A stretch of DNA of 64,000 nt from DATLGB01 sp963726825 (GTDB lineage Bacteria; Actinomycetota; Thermoleophilia; Solirubrobacterales; Solirubrobacteraceae): the NCBI GenBank assembly GCA_963726825.1, contig CAVSDT010000002.1, forward strand, positions 1,984,001 through 2,048,000, read 5' to 3'. A program made the position numbers and the translations under genes. Shown here piece by piece: positions 18,339 to 26,631 of the stretch. Below the pieces are notes generated by a model that saw only the letters and a program-made list of their open reading frames with translations, made no database searches and was not told the origin of the DNA. Within the stretch, counting starts at the first letter, position 1. Each line of letters starts with the position of its first letter.

Positions 18339-19361
18339 TCAGAGCTGCGACTTCAGCGCCTGAAGCGCCGGGATGTCGACCGGATCGCTTCCGTCGAGGA
18401 CCGCGAGGTAGATCGTCGCGAGGTCCCCGAGGTGCACGAGGCGCATCAACCGCTCGAAGCGCGAGCCGCCCGACGCCTCGACCCGGATCGCCCCGCCGCC
18501 CGCCACGCGGTCGGTGAGGTCGAAGCGGCGCAGCAGGCGCGGGTCGGTGTCGACCGGGTCGACGAGGTGGACGGGAACGAGCGGCGCGTCCGACGCCCAG
18601 CCCTCGATCTCGTTGTGGTCGGCCTCGGGCAGCTCGCTCCAGAACGCCGGGCGGTTGGCGTTCTCGTTGACCTGGCACTTCAACCGGTACGCGGCCGCCG
18701 TGGTGAGGCCTGCGCCGTGGATCACGGGCACCCCGCTGCCGATCGCGCGGGCGAGCGCCTTCGGGTCGGCGTCGTCGGGGCCGTCGGCGCCCCAGGGCTC
18801 GCGGAGGGCGGCGATCGCATCGGCGGCGGCCTCGATCTCGTCGCGCAGCGGGGGCGCCACGCCGGACAGGCGCGCGACCTCGAGGGCGACGACGGTGGCG
18901 TAGCCGACCGCCGCGCGCGGCTGGAAGCCTCCGGGCACCGGGATCACGGGCACCTTCGCCTCGCGGGCCCGCTCGACCAGCGGCCCGCCCGTGGAGCAGA
19001 CGATCCGGCGGGCGCCGGCGCTGGTGGCGGCGTCCCAGGCGGCCAGCGTCTCCTCCGTCGAGCCGGAGTAGCTCGACAGGAGCACGGTCCAGGTGCCGTC
19101 GACCCACGGTGGCAGGAGGTAGTCGCGGGACACGACGATCGGCGCGCGCTCGCGGTCGCCGAGCGCGGCGCGTGCGAGCAGCCCGCCCACGCCCGACCCG
19201 CCCATCCCCGCGATCACGAGGCCGTCGGAGCGCCCGCGGGCGATGCCGGCGGACTCGACCCGCCAGAGGGCGTCGCGGAGGTGCTCCGGGAGGTCGAGGA
19301 CCTCGCCCAGCTGGCCGGTGGAGTCGACCGCGGCGACCGCGGCGGCGTCGAGGGCGGGCAC
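18339..19361 (-). CDS. Bifunctional phosphoglucose/phosphomannose isomerase
   Basis: The 340-aa product interconverts fructose-6-phosphate with glucose-6- or mannose-6-phosphate in the cytoplasm. It shows a SIS fold: the sugar-phosphate loop MGGSGVGG at residues 53-60, a second Ser/Thr loop SSYSGSTEE at 96-104, and the family-specific NENANRPAFWSELPEADHNE block at 232-251 with the catalytic Glu and His. Length is normal for the PGI/PMI family. The start is GTG and shares one base with the TAG of the upstream nucleotidyltransferase (TAGTG), so translation is probably coupled. Together the pair would supply mannose- and glucose-derived sugar nucleotides for surface polysaccharide. Confidence 0.9.
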   Translation of the reverse strand: MPALDAAAVAAVDSTGQLGEVLDLPEHLRDALWRVESAGIARGRSDGLVIAGMGGSGVGGLLARAALGDRERAPIVVSRDYLLPPWVDGTWTVLLSSYSGSTEETLAAWDAATSAGARRIVCSTGGPLVERAREAKVPVIPVPGGFQPRAAVGYATVVALEVARLSGVAPPLRDEIEAAADAIAALREPWGADGPDDADPKALARAIGSGVPVIHGAGLTTAAAYRLKCQVNENANRPAFWSELPEADHNEIEGWASDAPLVPVHLVDPVDTDPRLLRRFDLTDRVAGGGAIRVEASGGSRFERLMRLVHLGDLATIYLAVLDGSDPVDIPALQALKSQL

Positions 19362-20461
19362 TAGAAGCGCAGCCCGCCGTCGGGGATGGCGACGCCCGGG
19401 AACAGCCGGGCGCCGTTGGTGATCTGGTTGTCGGCCCCGACGCGGACCCCTTCACCGAGCATCGCGTGGCCCTCCACGTGCGTGTTGTCGCCGACGCGTG
19501 CGCCCGCGCCGATGACGGCGTCGCGGATCACGCAGCCGGCGCCGATCTCGGCGCCCTCGAGCACGACGGAGCCTTCGACCGTGCTCCGGGCGCCGACGGT
19601 GACGCCGCGCTGCAGGACCGCGCGCCCGCCGATCTGGGCACCGGCGCCGATGCGGCATCCCGCCTCGACGAGCGCGGCGGGGACGATGCGGCCGTCGCTG
19701 ACGACGTCGGGGGCCACGAACATGAAGTCGCTGCCCAGCCGGTCCTTGACGGCGGAGGCGATGCGGCCCTCCAGCAGGTCGAAGGTCCCGTCGAGGTAGC
19801 GCGCCGGGGTCCCGATGTCGAGCCAGTAGCCCGACCCGATGTGCCCGTGGAGGCCGTCACCGACGAGGCGGGGGAAGACGTCGCGCTCGATGGAGGCGGG
19901 CCTGCCCGGCTCGAGCAGGTCGAGCACGCGCCTGTCGAGGACGTAGGCGCCGCCCGAGACGGTGTCGACGCCGGCGGCCTCCTCCACGGAGGGCTTCTCC
20001 ATGAACTCCACGACCTCGTTGCCCTCCCCCAGCCGGACGAGGCCGAAGGCCGAGGGGTCCTCGACGCGGACGAGCATCAGGGTGCCCGAGGCGCCCGTGC
20101 GCTCGTGCTGCGCGAGCAGGGCGCCGAGGTCGAGGTCGGTGAGCGAGTCCCCGTTGAGCATGAAGAAGCGGTCGTCGAGGTGCTCCTCGGCGTACTTGAG
20201 CGCGCCGCCGGTCCCGAGCGGCCGCGGCTCCTCCACGTAGCGCACCGACACCGGCAGCGGCAGCGGATCGAGCACCTCGCGCATCCGGTCGGCGCGGAAG
20301 CCGCAGGAGAGGATCACCTCGTCGACGCCGTGGCGCGCGAGCCACTCGAACATCAGCACGATGAACGGCCGGTCGACGAGCGACACGACGGGCTTCGGGG
20401 TCCCCACGGTCAACGGCCGCAGCCGCGTGCCCTCGCCCCCGACGAGGATCAGCGCCTGCAT
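19361..20461 (-). CDS. manC: Sugar-1-phosphate nucleotidyltransferase (mannose-1-phosphate guanylyltransferase-like)
   Basis: The 366-aa cytoplasmic enzyme has an N-terminal nucleotidyltransferase domain with the signature GGEGTRLRPLT (residues 8-18), TPKP at 21-24 and the metal-binding NGDS at 103-106. The C-terminal third (about 250-366) is a left-handed beta-helix of hexapeptide repeats (IGAGAQI, IGAGCVI, VGDNTHV). This layout matches actinobacterial GDP-mannose pyrophosphorylases; glucose-1-phosphate or other substrates cannot be excluded from sequence alone. Its ATG directly abuts the TGA of the UDP-glucose dehydrogenase gene. The downstream isomerase makes a precursor of its substrate, which supports the mannose assignment. 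Confidence 0.82.
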   Translation of the reverse strand: MQALILVGGEGTRLRPLTVGTPKPVVSLVDRPFIVLMFEWLARHGVDEVILSCGFRADRMREVLDPLPLPVSVRYVEEPRPLGTGGALKYAEEHLDDRFFMLNGDSLTDLDLGALLAQHERTGASGTLMLVRVEDPSAFGLVRLGEGNEVVEFMEKPSVEEAAGVDTVSGGAYVLDRRVLDLLEPGRPASIERDVFPRLVGDGLHGHIGSGYWLDIGTPARYLDGTFDLLEGRIASAVKDRLGSDFMFVAPDVVSDGRIVPAALVEAGCRIGAGAQIGGRAVLQRGVTVGARSTVEGSVVLEGAEIGAGCVIRDAVIGAGARVGDNTHVEGHAMLGEGVRVGADNQITNGARLFPGVAIPDGGLRF

Positions 20462-21772
20462 TCAGGCGGAGGCGACACCGGCGCCGGGGCGTCCGATGCC
20501 CTCGTAGCGCAGGCCGGCGTTCGCGACGGCGGTGGGGTCCAGGAAGTTGCGGCCGTCCACGACGAGGTTGCCGCTCATGCGCGCGGCGACCTCGGCGAGG
20601 TCGAGCTCGGCGAACTCCGGCCACTCCGTCACCAGCACGAGCGCGTCCGCCCCGTCGATGGCCTCCAGCGCCGTGCCGGCGTACTCGATCCCGGCGATCA
20701 GCTTGCCCGCCTCCTCCGCGGCGACCGGGTCATACGCCTTCACCGTCGCGCCGTCGGCGAGCATCCGCGCGCTCAGCACCAGCGAGGACGCCTCGCGCAT
20801 GTCGTCGGTGTTGGGCTTGAACGCCAGCCCCAGCAGGGCGATGCGCTTGTCCACCAGCGGCCCGAGGTGCTTCTGCAGCTTGCCGATCACCCGGCGCTTC
20901 TGCAGCTCGTTGACCTCGATCACCGAGTTCAACAGCTGGAAGTGATAGCCCGAGTTGCCTGCCAGCTGCTTGAGCGCCGTGACGTCCTTGGGGAAGCAGG
21001 ACCCGCCGAACCCGATCCCGGCCTGGAGGAACTTCGGGCCGATCCGGTTGTCCAGGCCCATCCCCCGCGCGACCTCCACGACGTCGGCGCCGAGCTCGTC
21101 GCAGACGTTGGCGATCTCGTTGATGAACGAGATCTTCGTCGCCAGGAACGCGTTGGACGCCAGCTTGGTCATCTCCGACGACTTGATGTCGGTCCTGACC
21201 AACGGCGCGTTCAACGGCGCGTACAGCTCCACCACCGCATCACCGGCCCAGTCACCGTCGTCGCCGACGACGACCCGATCAGGCTTCAGGAAGTCCGCGA
21301 TCGCCGACCCCTCCTTCAAGAACTCCGGACACGACACGTACCGCAGCCCCGCCTTGCCCGTCTCCGCGAACCGCCGCTTGATCTTGTCGCCCGTGCCCGC
21401 CGGCACCGTCGACTTCATCACCAGCGCGTGCGAGTCCGACGCCGGCATCGACGCCACCACCGCGTTGACCGCCGACAGATCCGCATCCCCCGAGTACGAC
21501 GGCGGCGTCCCGACCGCCACGAACAGCAACCGCGCGTGCTCCAGCGCGTCCTCGATGTTCGTGGAGAAGTGCAACCGGCCCTGGTGCTTGAGCACCAGCT
21601 CCGACAACCCCGGCTCCCAGATCGGGACCCTGCCGGCCTTCAGCCCCTCGATCTTGGCCGCATCGATGTCGATGCACCACACCTCGTTGCCCAGCTCCGC
21701 GAACCCAGCCGCCGTGACCAGGCCGACGTAGCCCGTCCCGATGACACCGATCGTCTCGCGCTGGCTGCTCAT
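20462..21772 (-). CDS. ugd: UDP-glucose 6-dehydrogenase
   Basis: The 436-aa enzyme oxidises UDP-glucose to UDP-glucuronate with two NAD+, in the cytoplasm. The Rossmann motif GTGYVGL is at residues 12-18. The catalytic cysteine lies in GFGGSCFPKD (Cys259), and the conserved KLASNAFLATKISFINE helix at about 203-219 bridges the domains. Length and order (NAD domain, dimerisation helix, UDP-binding domain) are typical. The end of the gene abuts the manC ATG, so ugd-manC-pgi read as one transcript. The nearby LCP ligase and WecA homologue suggest the product feeds a uronic-acid-containing surface polymer. Confidence 0.93.
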   Translation of the reverse strand: MSSQRETIGVIGTGYVGLVTAAGFAELGNEVWCIDIDAAKIEGLKAGRVPIWEPGLSELVLKHQGRLHFSTNIEDALEHARLLFVAVGTPPSYSGDADLSAVNAVVASMPASDSHALVMKSTVPAGTGDKIKRRFAETGKAGLRYVSCPEFLKEGSAIADFLKPDRVVVGDDGDWAGDAVVELYAPLNAPLVRTDIKSSEMTKLASNAFLATKISFINEIANVCDELGADVVEVARGMGLDNRIGPKFLQAGIGFGGSCFPKDVTALKQLAGNSGYHFQLLNSVIEVNELQKRRVIGKLQKHLGPLVDKRIALLGLAFKPNTDDMREASSLVLSARMLADGATVKAYDPVAAEEAGKLIAGIEYAGTALEAIDGADALVLVTEWPEFAELDLAEVAARMSGNLVVDGRNFLDPTAVANAGLRYEGIGRPGAGVASA

Positions 21773-21823
21773 GGAACGCCGCAGACTAGTGGCGACCGGT
21801 CGGCCGTCCCACCCCCGGGACGC

Positions 21824-23395
21824 TCAGCGCAGGTGCGTGAGCGATCGCGCGGTGGCGACCATGCGGCTGTAGGGCTGGGTGCGGGTCAGCGTGTTGGAGA
21901 CCCAGTACACGCCGTTGCGGGTGCGCCACGCGACGAGGCGGACCTTGCGGCCGTCCCAGAAGACCTCGAGCTTGCGCCGGTCCACGGTGATCGTGTCGTG
22001 CGGGCCCTGGAGCAGCGGCGGGTTCTTCCACTCCATGCCCTGGACGCCCAGGAACTGCCCGAAGCCGTTGGTGCCGCCGACGTCGATGACGGTGCGGTAG
22101 GCCCGGTAGACCTTGCGCCCGGCACGGAGGGAGTAGCGCCGCGGCCCGTCGTTGCCGACGAAGGTGCCGATCGACGGGATCAGCGTGGGGTAGTAGAACG
22201 GGAAGCCGAGCTTGCGCTGCTGGGCGATCGCGTAGGTCTCGCCCGTCGAGGCGACGTTGCGCATCCCCGCCGTGTCCTTCCACGCGTCCGCGGCCGCCTT
22301 GCGCTTCTTGCCGGAGCGCTTCTTCGTTCCCGAGCCGGCGGGACGCTTGCGCTTCGTGGTCGACTCGGCCCTGCCGGTCTCGACCTTCGGGTTCATGAAG
22401 CGCTTGACGGTGGCGGCGATCGCGTCGTCGGAGGCGGTGAGGAACGAGCCGTCGTCCTCGATGCGGCCGTCGCCGAACGGGACCTGGACGACGGGCTTGT
22501 TCGCGACGCCGAGCCCCAGCTTGAGGAGCGTGATGATCCCCTTGTTGGTCTCGAGCGACTTGTCGGTGCGGGTGAAGCGGCCGGCGATGCGGGCGAGCTT
22601 CTCGCGCTGGTCGAAGTTCAGGCGCCGCCGGACGCCGGGCTGGCGCAGCAGCTGACGGACGAAGTCCTGCTGGCGGGCGCCGCGCACGAGGTCGTTGTCG
22701 GTGTGGCGGTAGCGCACGTAGGACAGCGCGTCGGTGCCGCACAGCTTCTGGTAGCCCTCGTCGATGTCGATCGTCGCGTAGCCCGTCGGGCCGCCGCGGT
22801 CGTTGAAGTAGTGGCGGTCGACGTCCACCCACGAGCAGCCGAGGAAGTCGACGAGCTCGCGGAAGCCGGAGAAGGACACCTGCACCACGTGGTTGATGCG
22901 AAACGGCGCGCCGGGCCGCGACAGGAGGTTCTTGACCGTCTTGGCGGTCAGGTTCGCGCCCCCGCGGGTGAAGGCGGAGTTGATCTTGTCCGGGACCGAG
23001 CCGGGGAAGTCGACCTTGAGGTCGCGCGGGATCGACAGGAGCGAGATGGCGCTGCGGTCCGCGTTCAGCCGCGCCAGGATGATCGTGTCCGACCGCGCGT
23101 CGGCGAGCTCGGACTTGTCCGCGCCCTTGCGCTCGTCGGTGCCCAGGATCATGATCGTCTGCGGCTTGCCGGCCTCGACGGGGGGCAGCTCGTCGATCAC
23201 GACCGAGCCGCCGTTCTTGGCCTGCTCGATCTTGATGATGTCGGTCAGCTTCGACAGCTGCAGCAACCCGATCGAGGCGACGGCGGCCCCGACGGCCAGG
23301 ACGATCACGATCGCGGCGGCGGACGCCTTGAGCACCATCCGGCGCCCGTGGCGTGGCGGCCGGTCGTCGAGCTCGTCGAAGGGGGCGGTGGTCAT
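21824..23395 (-). CDS. LytR-CpsA-Psr (LCP) family cell-wall polymer transferase
   Basis: The 523-aa membrane-anchored protein has a cytoplasmic N-terminus, one transmembrane helix at about residues 19-45, and an extracellular LCP domain. LCP hallmarks are seen: ILGTDER, ARSDTIILARLN, SIPRDLKVDFPG, DKINSAF, and YVRYRHTDNDLVRGARQQDFV with the Arg residues that contact the lipid pyrophosphate. A basic linker (KRKRPAGSGTKKRSGKKRK) and a ~150-residue C-terminal region of unknown type follow. Family members move undecaprenyl-linked glycopolymers onto peptidoglycan. The ATG overlaps the preceding M20 stop (ATGA), which fixes the start. It lies just upstream of ugd, consistent with a surface-glycan role. 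Confidence 0.9.
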   Translation of the reverse strand: MTTAPFDELDDRPPRHGRRMVLKASAAAIVIVLAVGAAVASIGLLQLSKLTDIIKIEQAKNGGSVVIDELPPVEAGKPQTIMILGTDERKGADKSELADARSDTIILARLNADRSAISLLSIPRDLKVDFPGSVPDKINSAFTRGGANLTAKTVKNLLSRPGAPFRINHVVQVSFSGFRELVDFLGCSWVDVDRHYFNDRGGPTGYATIDIDEGYQKLCGTDALSYVRYRHTDNDLVRGARQQDFVRQLLRQPGVRRRLNFDQREKLARIAGRFTRTDKSLETNKGIITLLKLGLGVANKPVVQVPFGDGRIEDDGSFLTASDDAIAATVKRFMNPKVETGRAESTTKRKRPAGSGTKKRSGKKRKAAADAWKDTAGMRNVASTGETYAIAQQRKLGFPFYYPTLIPSIGTFVGNDGPRRYSLRAGRKVYRAYRTVIDVGGTNGFGQFLGVQGMEWKNPPLLQGPHDTITVDRRKLEVFWDGRKVRLVAWRTRNGVYWVSNTLTRTQPYSRMVATARSLTHLR

Positions 23396-24516
23396 GCCAG
23401 GCCGCCCTCGACGGCGCGCAGCGGCGGCGGGTCGGCCTCCAGCGCGGGCACGGCGTGCATGAAGTCCACGAGCGCCCGCCGGTAGGTGGTCAGCGACTGG
23501 AGCGACACCCACTCCTCGGGGCCGTGATGCCCGCCGCCGACGGGGCCGAACTCGACGGCGGGGACCCCCGCCTCGAGGAAGGAGATCGCGTCGGAGGCGC
23601 CGTCGCGGCCGACGGAGACGGCCTCGGCCTGCCCGGCGCGCCGGACGGCGCCGCACAGGGCGAGGACGTAGGGGTTCGTCCGCGCGACGTTGGCCGGCGG
23701 CCGCAGGAACGTGCGCTCGATCTCGACGTCGCCGATCCCGCGGATCGCCTCGAGGATCTCCCCCGGGTCCTGCCCCGGCAGGTAGCGGATGTCGACGGCG
23801 ACCGTCGCGCTGTCGGGGACCTTGTTGACGGCGTCCCCCGCGGAGATGCGGCTGAGGTTGATGGACGGACGGTCGAACATCTCGCTGGACTCGCGCGCGA
23901 ACGGCATCGACTCGATTCGCCGGAACACGTCGATCGCCTTCAGGATCGCGTTGTCCCCGAGCCACGGCGTCGAGCCGTGGGCCGAGCGGCCGCTGACCCG
24001 CAGACGGGCCATGCAGACGCCCTTGGCCTGGACGCCGACGTGGAGGTCGGTCGGCTCGCCGGTGATGGCGAACGCGCCGGTCAGCCCGCGCGCGACGAGC
24101 TCGTCGGTCGCGTGGGTGTCGAAGTGCTCGGACTCCTCGTCGGGCGCGCAGACGAACTTGACCTGGGCGCCCTTGAGGTCGCCGAGGTCGCCGAGCGCGC
24201 ACATGATGCCCGCGAGGCCGCCCTTCATGTCGTAGGCGCCGCGGCCGATCAGCCGGTCACCCTCGACGCGCGGCTCGAACTGGCCCGCCGCGGCGGGCAC
24301 CACGTCGATGTGGCCGTGCAGGATCACCGCGGGGACCCCGGGCGCGCGATCGCCGACGGTGGCCGTCAACACGGGCAGCCCGTTGAAGTCCGAGGTGTCG
24401 ACCGTCACGCCCTGTGACTCCAGCCAGCCCTTCACGAAGCCGGCGGCAGCGCGGATCCCGTCCCCGGACGACGTGTCGTAGGTGATGAGCCTCTCGGCCA
24501 GCCCGCGCTCGTCCAT
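23392..24516 (-). CDS. M20-family metallopeptidase (ArgE/DapE/CPG2-like)
   Basis: The 374-aa enzyme should use two zinc ions to hydrolyse an N-acyl or peptide bond. Ligands are visible: H69 and D71 (HGHIDVV), D96 (RGAYDMKGG), the catalytic Glu pair E127-E128 (DEES), E154 (GEPTD) and a late His in GGGHHGPEEW. A dimerisation lid occupies the middle (about 160-270). It belongs to the ArgE/DapE/acetylornithine deacetylase group, but substrate cannot be read from sequence. Neighbours (LCP ligase, lipoprotein) do not suggest lysine or arginine synthesis, so I give no symbol. The stop overlaps the LCP start by 4 nt. Confidence 0.88.
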   Translation of the reverse strand: MDERGLAERLITYDTSSGDGIRAAAGFVKGWLESQGVTVDTSDFNGLPVLTATVGDRAPGVPAVILHGHIDVVPAAAGQFEPRVEGDRLIGRGAYDMKGGLAGIMCALGDLGDLKGAQVKFVCAPDEESEHFDTHATDELVARGLTGAFAITGEPTDLHVGVQAKGVCMARLRVSGRSAHGSTPWLGDNAILKAIDVFRRIESMPFARESSEMFDRPSINLSRISAGDAVNKVPDSATVAVDIRYLPGQDPGEILEAIRGIGDVEIERTFLRPPANVARTNPYVLALCGAVRRAGQAEAVSVGRDGASDAISFLEAGVPAVEFGPVGGGHHGPEEWVSLQSLTTYRRALVDFMHAVPALEADPPPLRAVEGGLA

Positions 24517-24545
24517 CCGATGGACCAGCCTAGACGGACCTGCGG

Positions 24546-25031
24546 CTAGCGCTCGGCGATGCCGGGCAGACAGGGGGTGCCGCCGGACAACCGCGCGGTG
24601 CGTCCGTCGGCCTGCATGACGAGCGAGGCGCTCGCCCCGTCGCGGGTCGCGAACACCGCCGTGGGGGTCTTCCGGACGGCCCAGCCGGCGGCCTCGAACG
24701 CCTGCGCGGCGGCCTCGAGTGCGGTGTGGGGGTCGGTGACGGCGAGGCGCTGGGCCGCGCCCGCCGTGACGCGCCCCGGCGGCTCAGGGCACGGGGTGGC
24801 CGGGGAGCGCTCGAAGTCCGGCGACCCGCCGACGGGGGCGGCGACGGCCCGCAGCGACCGCAGCAGGTCCGCCTCTGCGGCGCGCACCGCCGCAGACTGC
24901 TGCCCGCCGGAGCGCGGCCCCGCCGGTGGGTCCGGGGACGGGGCGGCGGCGGGGCGGGGCGGCTCCTCGCCCCCGCACGCGGCGAGGCCGACGGCCAGCA
25001 GCAGGAGGACGGCGATCCGCACGCGCGTCAC
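24546..25031 (-). CDS. Small predicted lipoprotein of unknown function
   Basis: The 161-aa product begins with a lipoprotein signal (VRIAVLLLLAVGLAACGGEEP) with lipobox LAAC, so Cys should be lipidated and the protein tethered outside the membrane. A Pro-rich linker is followed by about 110 residues with no recognisable motif; two cysteines (TPCPEPP and TPCLPG) could form a disulphide. The chosen GTG at 25031 overlaps the TGA of the upstream hydrolase (GTGA); a second in-frame GTG three codons later is also possible. The overlap suggests co-translation and a shared role with the prepilin-hydrolase. Confidence 0.7.
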   Translation of the reverse strand: MTRVRIAVLLLLAVGLAACGGEEPPRPAAAPSPDPPAGPRSGGQQSAAVRAAEADLLRSLRAVAAPVGGSPDFERSPATPCPEPPGRVTAGAAQRLAVTDPHTALEAAAQAFEAAGWAVRKTPTAVFATRDGASASLVMQADGRTARLSGGTPCLPGIAER

Positions 25032-26125
25032 TTCACCACGTCCTGCGGGCGGCCGGCGGCGATGAGGGCGAGGTTGTGCAACGACAGCGAGCCCTCCTGG
25101 AAGTAGGAGGAGTGGCCGGAGACGTCCCCGGTCTCGAAGCGCGTGGCGCCGAAGCCCCCGTAGGCCGGCTGCGGGCCGTGGACCTGGCCGAGCACGATCG
25201 GGTCCCACGCCGCGATCGCGGCCCAGACCGTCCCTGCCCCGTCGCCGAGGTCGGCGGCGGAGTCGACGTCCATCCCCGGCGACCCGACCACCACCGTGTC
25301 GTCGATCGAGAGCCCGCTGTCGGCCAGCGCGCGGCCGAGGACGGTGGAGCCGTAGGAGTGCCCGATCACCGTCGTGTGCAGGTCCTCCCCGGGTCGCTGG
25401 GCCTCGATGCCCTGCACCAGCGGGGGCAGCGCGCTCCCGCCGGCTCTGGCCGGGTCGCTGGACACGCCGGCCGGGATCGAGTCCGGCGCGTCGTAGCCGA
25501 GCCACTGCACCGTGGCGGTGCCGCCGTCGGAGAGGCCCTCGGCCGCGGCCTGCAGGCGCGCCGCGTCGCCGCCGGAGAAGGTCGGGAGGTCGTTGCCGAC
25601 CCCGGGCACCACGATCGCGACGTTCGTCGCCGTGGTCAAGTCGCCGAACACCTCGGCCACCCGGCCGTCGCCGGCGGGATCGAAGAGGAGGAAGTGCCGC
25701 GAGGGATCGTCCAGGCGGTCGATGCCCGCGGCGCGGATGCGCGCCGCGTTGGCCGCGAAGCGCAGCGGGATCGGCGCGCCGTCGGTGTTGCCGACGAGGT
25801 CGGGGTGGGCCGCGGTGAGCGCGGCCGCGGTCGCGGGGTCCAGGCCGCGGAAGAGCGCGGCGACGTCGGCCGGCGCCGCGCCGGCGTCACGGAGCGCCGC
25901 GAGGGCGTGCGCGGCGCGCTCGATCGGCGGGTCGGCTCCATCGCCGGTGTCCGCGGGAGCGGTGCACGCTCCCCCGGCGATGGAGCAGACGACGGTGGAG
26001 AGCGAGTCGCGCACGCGCACGCCCACGGGCGATGCGACGAGCACGGCGACGAGCGAGGCGACGAGGACGAGGACGCCGAGGTACTCGACGGCCGTCTGGC
26101 CTCGTTGTCGCGCCCTCCCGTGCAC
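25028..26125 (-). CDS. Alpha/beta hydrolase (DUF1023-like) with Flp-prepilin-type N-terminus
   Basis: From a GTG at 26125 the 365-aa product starts with a short basic leader ending RQRG, then QTAVEYLG and a hydrophobic helix. That is the class III (Flp/TadE) signal: cleavage after Gly9, Glu at +5 (E14), then Tyr. The rest, from about residue 65, is an alpha/beta-hydrolase domain with nucleophile elbow GHSYGS (Ser257), the strand TNVAIVVPGVGNDL before it, and acidic and His candidates downstream (AAWDP; SLHNLA). The domain resembles actinobacterial DUF1023. An upstream ATG at 26344 would overlap atpC heavily, so GTG is preferred although no good ribosome site precedes it. Export and processing by a prepilin peptidase is inference. 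Confidence 0.72.
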   Translation of the reverse strand: MHGRARQRGQTAVEYLGVLVLVASLVAVLVASPVGVRVRDSLSTVVCSIAGGACTAPADTGDGADPPIERAAHALAALRDAGAAPADVAALFRGLDPATAAALTAAHPDLVGNTDGAPIPLRFAANAARIRAAGIDRLDDPSRHFLLFDPAGDGRVAEVFGDLTTATNVAIVVPGVGNDLPTFSGGDAARLQAAAEGLSDGGTATVQWLGYDAPDSIPAGVSSDPARAGGSALPPLVQGIEAQRPGEDLHTTVIGHSYGSTVLGRALADSGLSIDDTVVVGSPGMDVDSAADLGDGAGTVWAAIAAWDPIVLGQVHGPQPAYGGFGATRFETGDVSGHSSYFQEGSLSLHNLALIAAGRPQDVVK

Positions 26126-26146
26126 ACGGAGGAGGGTGCCGCGGCG

Positions 26147-26175
26147 GGGTCCCGCGCGAAAGGGGCGCGGGACCC
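26147..26175 (-). terminator. Terminator of the ATP synthase operon
   Basis: A perfect 11-bp inverted repeat, GGGTCCCGCGC and GCGCGGGACCC, encloses a 7-nt loop about 40 bp beyond the atpC stop. No U-tract follows, as is common in high-GC actinobacteria. It also lies between atpC and the prepilin-hydrolase start. Confidence 0.75.
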
Positions 26176-26214
26176 ATCTGCAGCTGTGGGACCGCCCACG
26201 GGCGGCCCGGACCG

Positions 26215-26631
26215 CTAGTTGCGGTCCAGGACCTCGAGCACGGCCTCCGCGCGGCGCTTGTCGCGCGCGGCCGTCTCGGCCTGGTGGGACTGCTCCTCGG
26301 CCTCGGAGAGCTCGTCCTCGGCGCGCTTGAGCCGGTCCTCCCACTCGGACCGGTCGAAGGAGTCCGGCGTGCCGGCCTCGTCGACGAGGATGAGCACCCG
26401 CGAGTCGCGCTGGACCTGCAGGTACCCCTCCCCCTGGATCAGGGTCACGATGTCGGAGTCGGACCGGTACAGCCGCAGCTCGGTCGGGTCGAGCATCGCG
26501 AGCATCGGCTGGTGGTTGGCCAGGATGCCCAGGGAGCCGACCGTCGTCTTCGTGGAGATCTGCACGACCTCCTCGTTGAAGACCTCGCCCTCAGGGGTGA
26601 GGACCTCGACCGGAAACGGCGTGGACGCCAT
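26215..26631 (-). CDS. atpC: F1 ATP synthase epsilon subunit
   Basis: The 138-aa subunit sits in the central stalk and can inhibit ATP hydrolysis. The N-terminal beta-sandwich is recognisable from FPVEVLTPEGEVF and VGSLGILANHQPMLAML (residues 6-46). A charged helical hairpin forms the C-terminus (about 95-138), rich in Asp/Glu/Arg. It is the last gene of the operon and its ATG overlaps the atpD stop by one base (TGATG). Length is normal for actinobacteria. Confidence 0.95.
   Translation of the reverse strand: MASTPFPVEVLTPEGEVFNEEVVQISTKTTVGSLGILANHQPMLAMLDPTELRLYRSDSDIVTLIQGEGYLQVQRDSRVLILVDEAGTPDSFDRSEWEDRLKRAEDELSEAEEQSHQAETAARDKRRAEAVLEVLDRN

Noticed and set aside
20900..21770. Possible transferred segment in ugd because of more T-ending codons
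   Set aside because: The difference is slight and the protein is full length and typical; no boundary repeats or mobile genes are nearby.
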